Shown here: in pieces, positions 5,605 to 6,885 of the stretch
How positions within the stretch are numbered: the first letter of the stretch is position 1
Layout: each line of letters starts with the position of its first letter
From: JBLKSS01 sp047607725
GTDB taxonomy: Bacteria; Pseudomonadota; Gammaproteobacteria; Enterobacterales; Enterobacteriaceae
Length of the DNA: 6,885 bases
Assembly (NCBI RefSeq): GCF_047607725.1
Contig: NZ_JBLKSS010000192.1
Span: 1 to 6,885 of the forward strand
Direction of reading: 5' to 3'
Program-made: the position numbers and the translations under genes
Notes under the pieces: model-generated
Seen by the model: only the letters and a program-made list of their open reading frames with translations
The model's database searches: none
Told to the model about the DNA's origin: nothing

Positions 5605-6780
5605 TTATTTTTTGGCGATCGACTGTATTGCGGCGAGCGGCGCCTGAAGCGACTCTAATTGCGTGAGCGCGACTTCCATCCGCTGGTATTGTTGTTGATA
5701 AGCCCGCATCTTTGCATCAATAGTGGCCTGGGTGCGTTCCAACTGTTTTTCAATTTCTTTCTTCTGCTTTTCTAGCTTTTCGGTTTCGTCTTTAATAATA
5801 TTGCCGTTGCCGCCGCTACCGACATAACCCTTAATATGGTCGGTCATGACGCTTGCCATGCCGCTTTCCCCTTCAGTGCCGAGAAACAGCCGCTGTACCC
5901 CCTCCGGGTTAGTATGGATAATATTTTTCAGCTTGGTGCTATCCAGCTCGAGCTTGCCGGTTTTGGCATCGACCTTAATACCGAGATCGGCTATTGACGC
6001 TATGTCGTCATCGCCATAGTTACTGCCGGCGTCACGGCGCACAAGCGCTTTTAAGTTGCTTAATAAACTCTCACCGGCCAAGGGACCATTGCTCGCATCG
6101 GGCAGTGCGACGTCCTCGGGCTTCAGATTGGAATAATCGGCGGGTTTAAATTTACTTAAGGACGATGACTGGGTAATGAAGTCGTTAAAAGCTGTGACAA
6201 ATTCCTCCACTGCTTTTTGCACGGCGCTTTCGTCCGGACTCAGGGTCAGCGCTTCTGATTCATCGGGTTTGGATTTTTGCTTGAGCGTGAGTGTGACGCC
6301 GGTCAGGATATCATTGATGCTGTTGCTGGAGCGGATATATTCATTGCCGTCAACCGAGACTCTGGCGTCGGTTGCCTTCAGATCTTGCTTCATTTTCTCA
6401 TCAGAATTGCTCGAAGCAATCTTCTGTTTTGGGTTGTATCCCATAATCCCGTTTAAGGTGTCACCACCCTCGACGGAGAGGGTCATTTCCCCGGCGCTGC
6501 CGGATTTCTCCGCCCGTAACACCAAACGCAGCGTGCCGTCATTGTCCACATTTTTCACTTCGGCACGGACGCCGGCCTTCTGGTTGTTAATGGCCTTGGC
6601 TATTCCCGCCAGACTGGTTTCCTCTTGTGCGAGGGTAATAAGGGTTTCCTTAACCTCGCCGTTCTCGCCCTTTTGACTGATTTTCAGCGTACGGGTTGCC
6701 GCGCTATCGCCCAGCGGCGTATCAATCCCTTTTTTAGTCTGAAAAGACGTAAGCGCCCCGTGGAGGACGTCTTGAATTAT
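5605..6780 (-). pseudogene. fliD: fliD, filament cap (hook-associated protein 2), N-terminally truncated
   Basis: FliD forms the pentameric cap that inserts flagellin at the filament tip. About 391 codons remain in one frame, against about 468 in E. coli. Recognisable blocks are TRTLKIS near 6680, LAQEETSLAGIAKAINNQKAGVRAEV near 6558-6630, LNGIMGYNP, SSNSINDILTGVTLTL, VEEFVTAFNDFI, GPLAGESLLSNLKALV, LGIKVDAKTGKLELDSTKL and the C-terminal coiled coil (ETEKLEKQKKEIEKQLE to YQQQYQRMEVALTQLESL) ending QSIAKK. Homology fades at about LTSFQTKKGID (6725-6757). Upstream the frame meets TAG at 6820-6822 and 6829-6831 without the expected N-terminal helix. The first 85-90 residues, needed for cap assembly, are gone, so this is treated as a pseudogene. 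An internal GTG (6556-6558) is the start of the longest conventional ORF but is unlikely to be the true start. Confidence 0.87.
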
Positions 6781-6885
6781 TGGTGGGTTTGTTGTATGGC
6801 CCGGTAAGAATATGTTCCACTACGATGCCTAGTGAACCCGCATCCTATAAGGGACGGCTGTCAGATCATGGATAATCCGGCGATG
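6781..6885. other. Non-flagellar sequence replacing the start of fliD, possible mobile-element edge
   Basis: Where the N-terminus of FliD should be encoded, no frame on the minus strand gives FliD-like sequence. On the plus strand a frame is open from 6811 to the window end, and an ATG at 6868-6870 (MDNPAM) could begin a gene running out to the right. No well-spaced ribosome binding site precedes it: AAGGGA at 6849-6854 is 13 nt away. An insertion-sequence end with its transposase start is a natural explanation for such a boundary, but I cannot name the element from this length. Confidence 0.35.

Overview
The window is a decaying enterobacterial flagellar gene cluster. On the minus strand it holds fliF-fliG-fliH (MS ring, switch protein, export regulator) and fliD-fliS-fliT (filament cap and two export chaperones). 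On the plus strand, diverging from fliF and converging on fliT, is fliE (rod/MS-ring adaptor). This is the gene order of the Enterobacterales fli region (fliD-S-T, spacer, fliE facing away from fliF-G-H-I). The proteins resemble their E. coli/Salmonella counterparts clearly but distantly. Many frameshifts in otherwise recognisable genes, plus apparent foreign DNA at both edges, suggest a recently host-restricted symbiont of the Sodalis type. The genus is an inference from this pattern, not something the sequence proves.

Layout: 1-111 is the tail of an unrecognised AT-rich gene. Bases 112-382 are AT-rich, apparently non-coding DNA with short repeats, joined abruptly to the flagellar DNA exactly where fliI should begin. 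fliH (376-963) is open but has lost about 33 codons near its C-terminus. fliG (956-1945) looks complete. fliF (1942-3656) is full length but carries four frame disruptions. One is a perfect 13-bp tandem duplication that fuses the fliF tail to the fliG frame. The divergent intergenic region (3657-3898) keeps a recognisable FlhD4C2-like operator. fliE (3899-4223) has one frameshift. The fliE-fliT spacer (4224-4780) contains a degenerate heptamer repeat, a pentamer repeat and a striking 18-bp periodic stretch that reads as hexapeptide repeats. fliT (4781-5123) has one frameshift, fliS (5136-5525) looks complete, and fliD lacks its N-terminal part. From about 6781 to the end the sequence is not recognisably flagellar.

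Taken together, the basal body (FliE, FliF), the export control (FliH, and FliI missing at its normal place) and the filament cap (FliD) are all broken. This locus alone could not build a flagellum. The intact fliG, fliS and FlhDC-type site look like leftovers of a recent loss of motility, unless another flagellar locus elsewhere in the genome still uses them.
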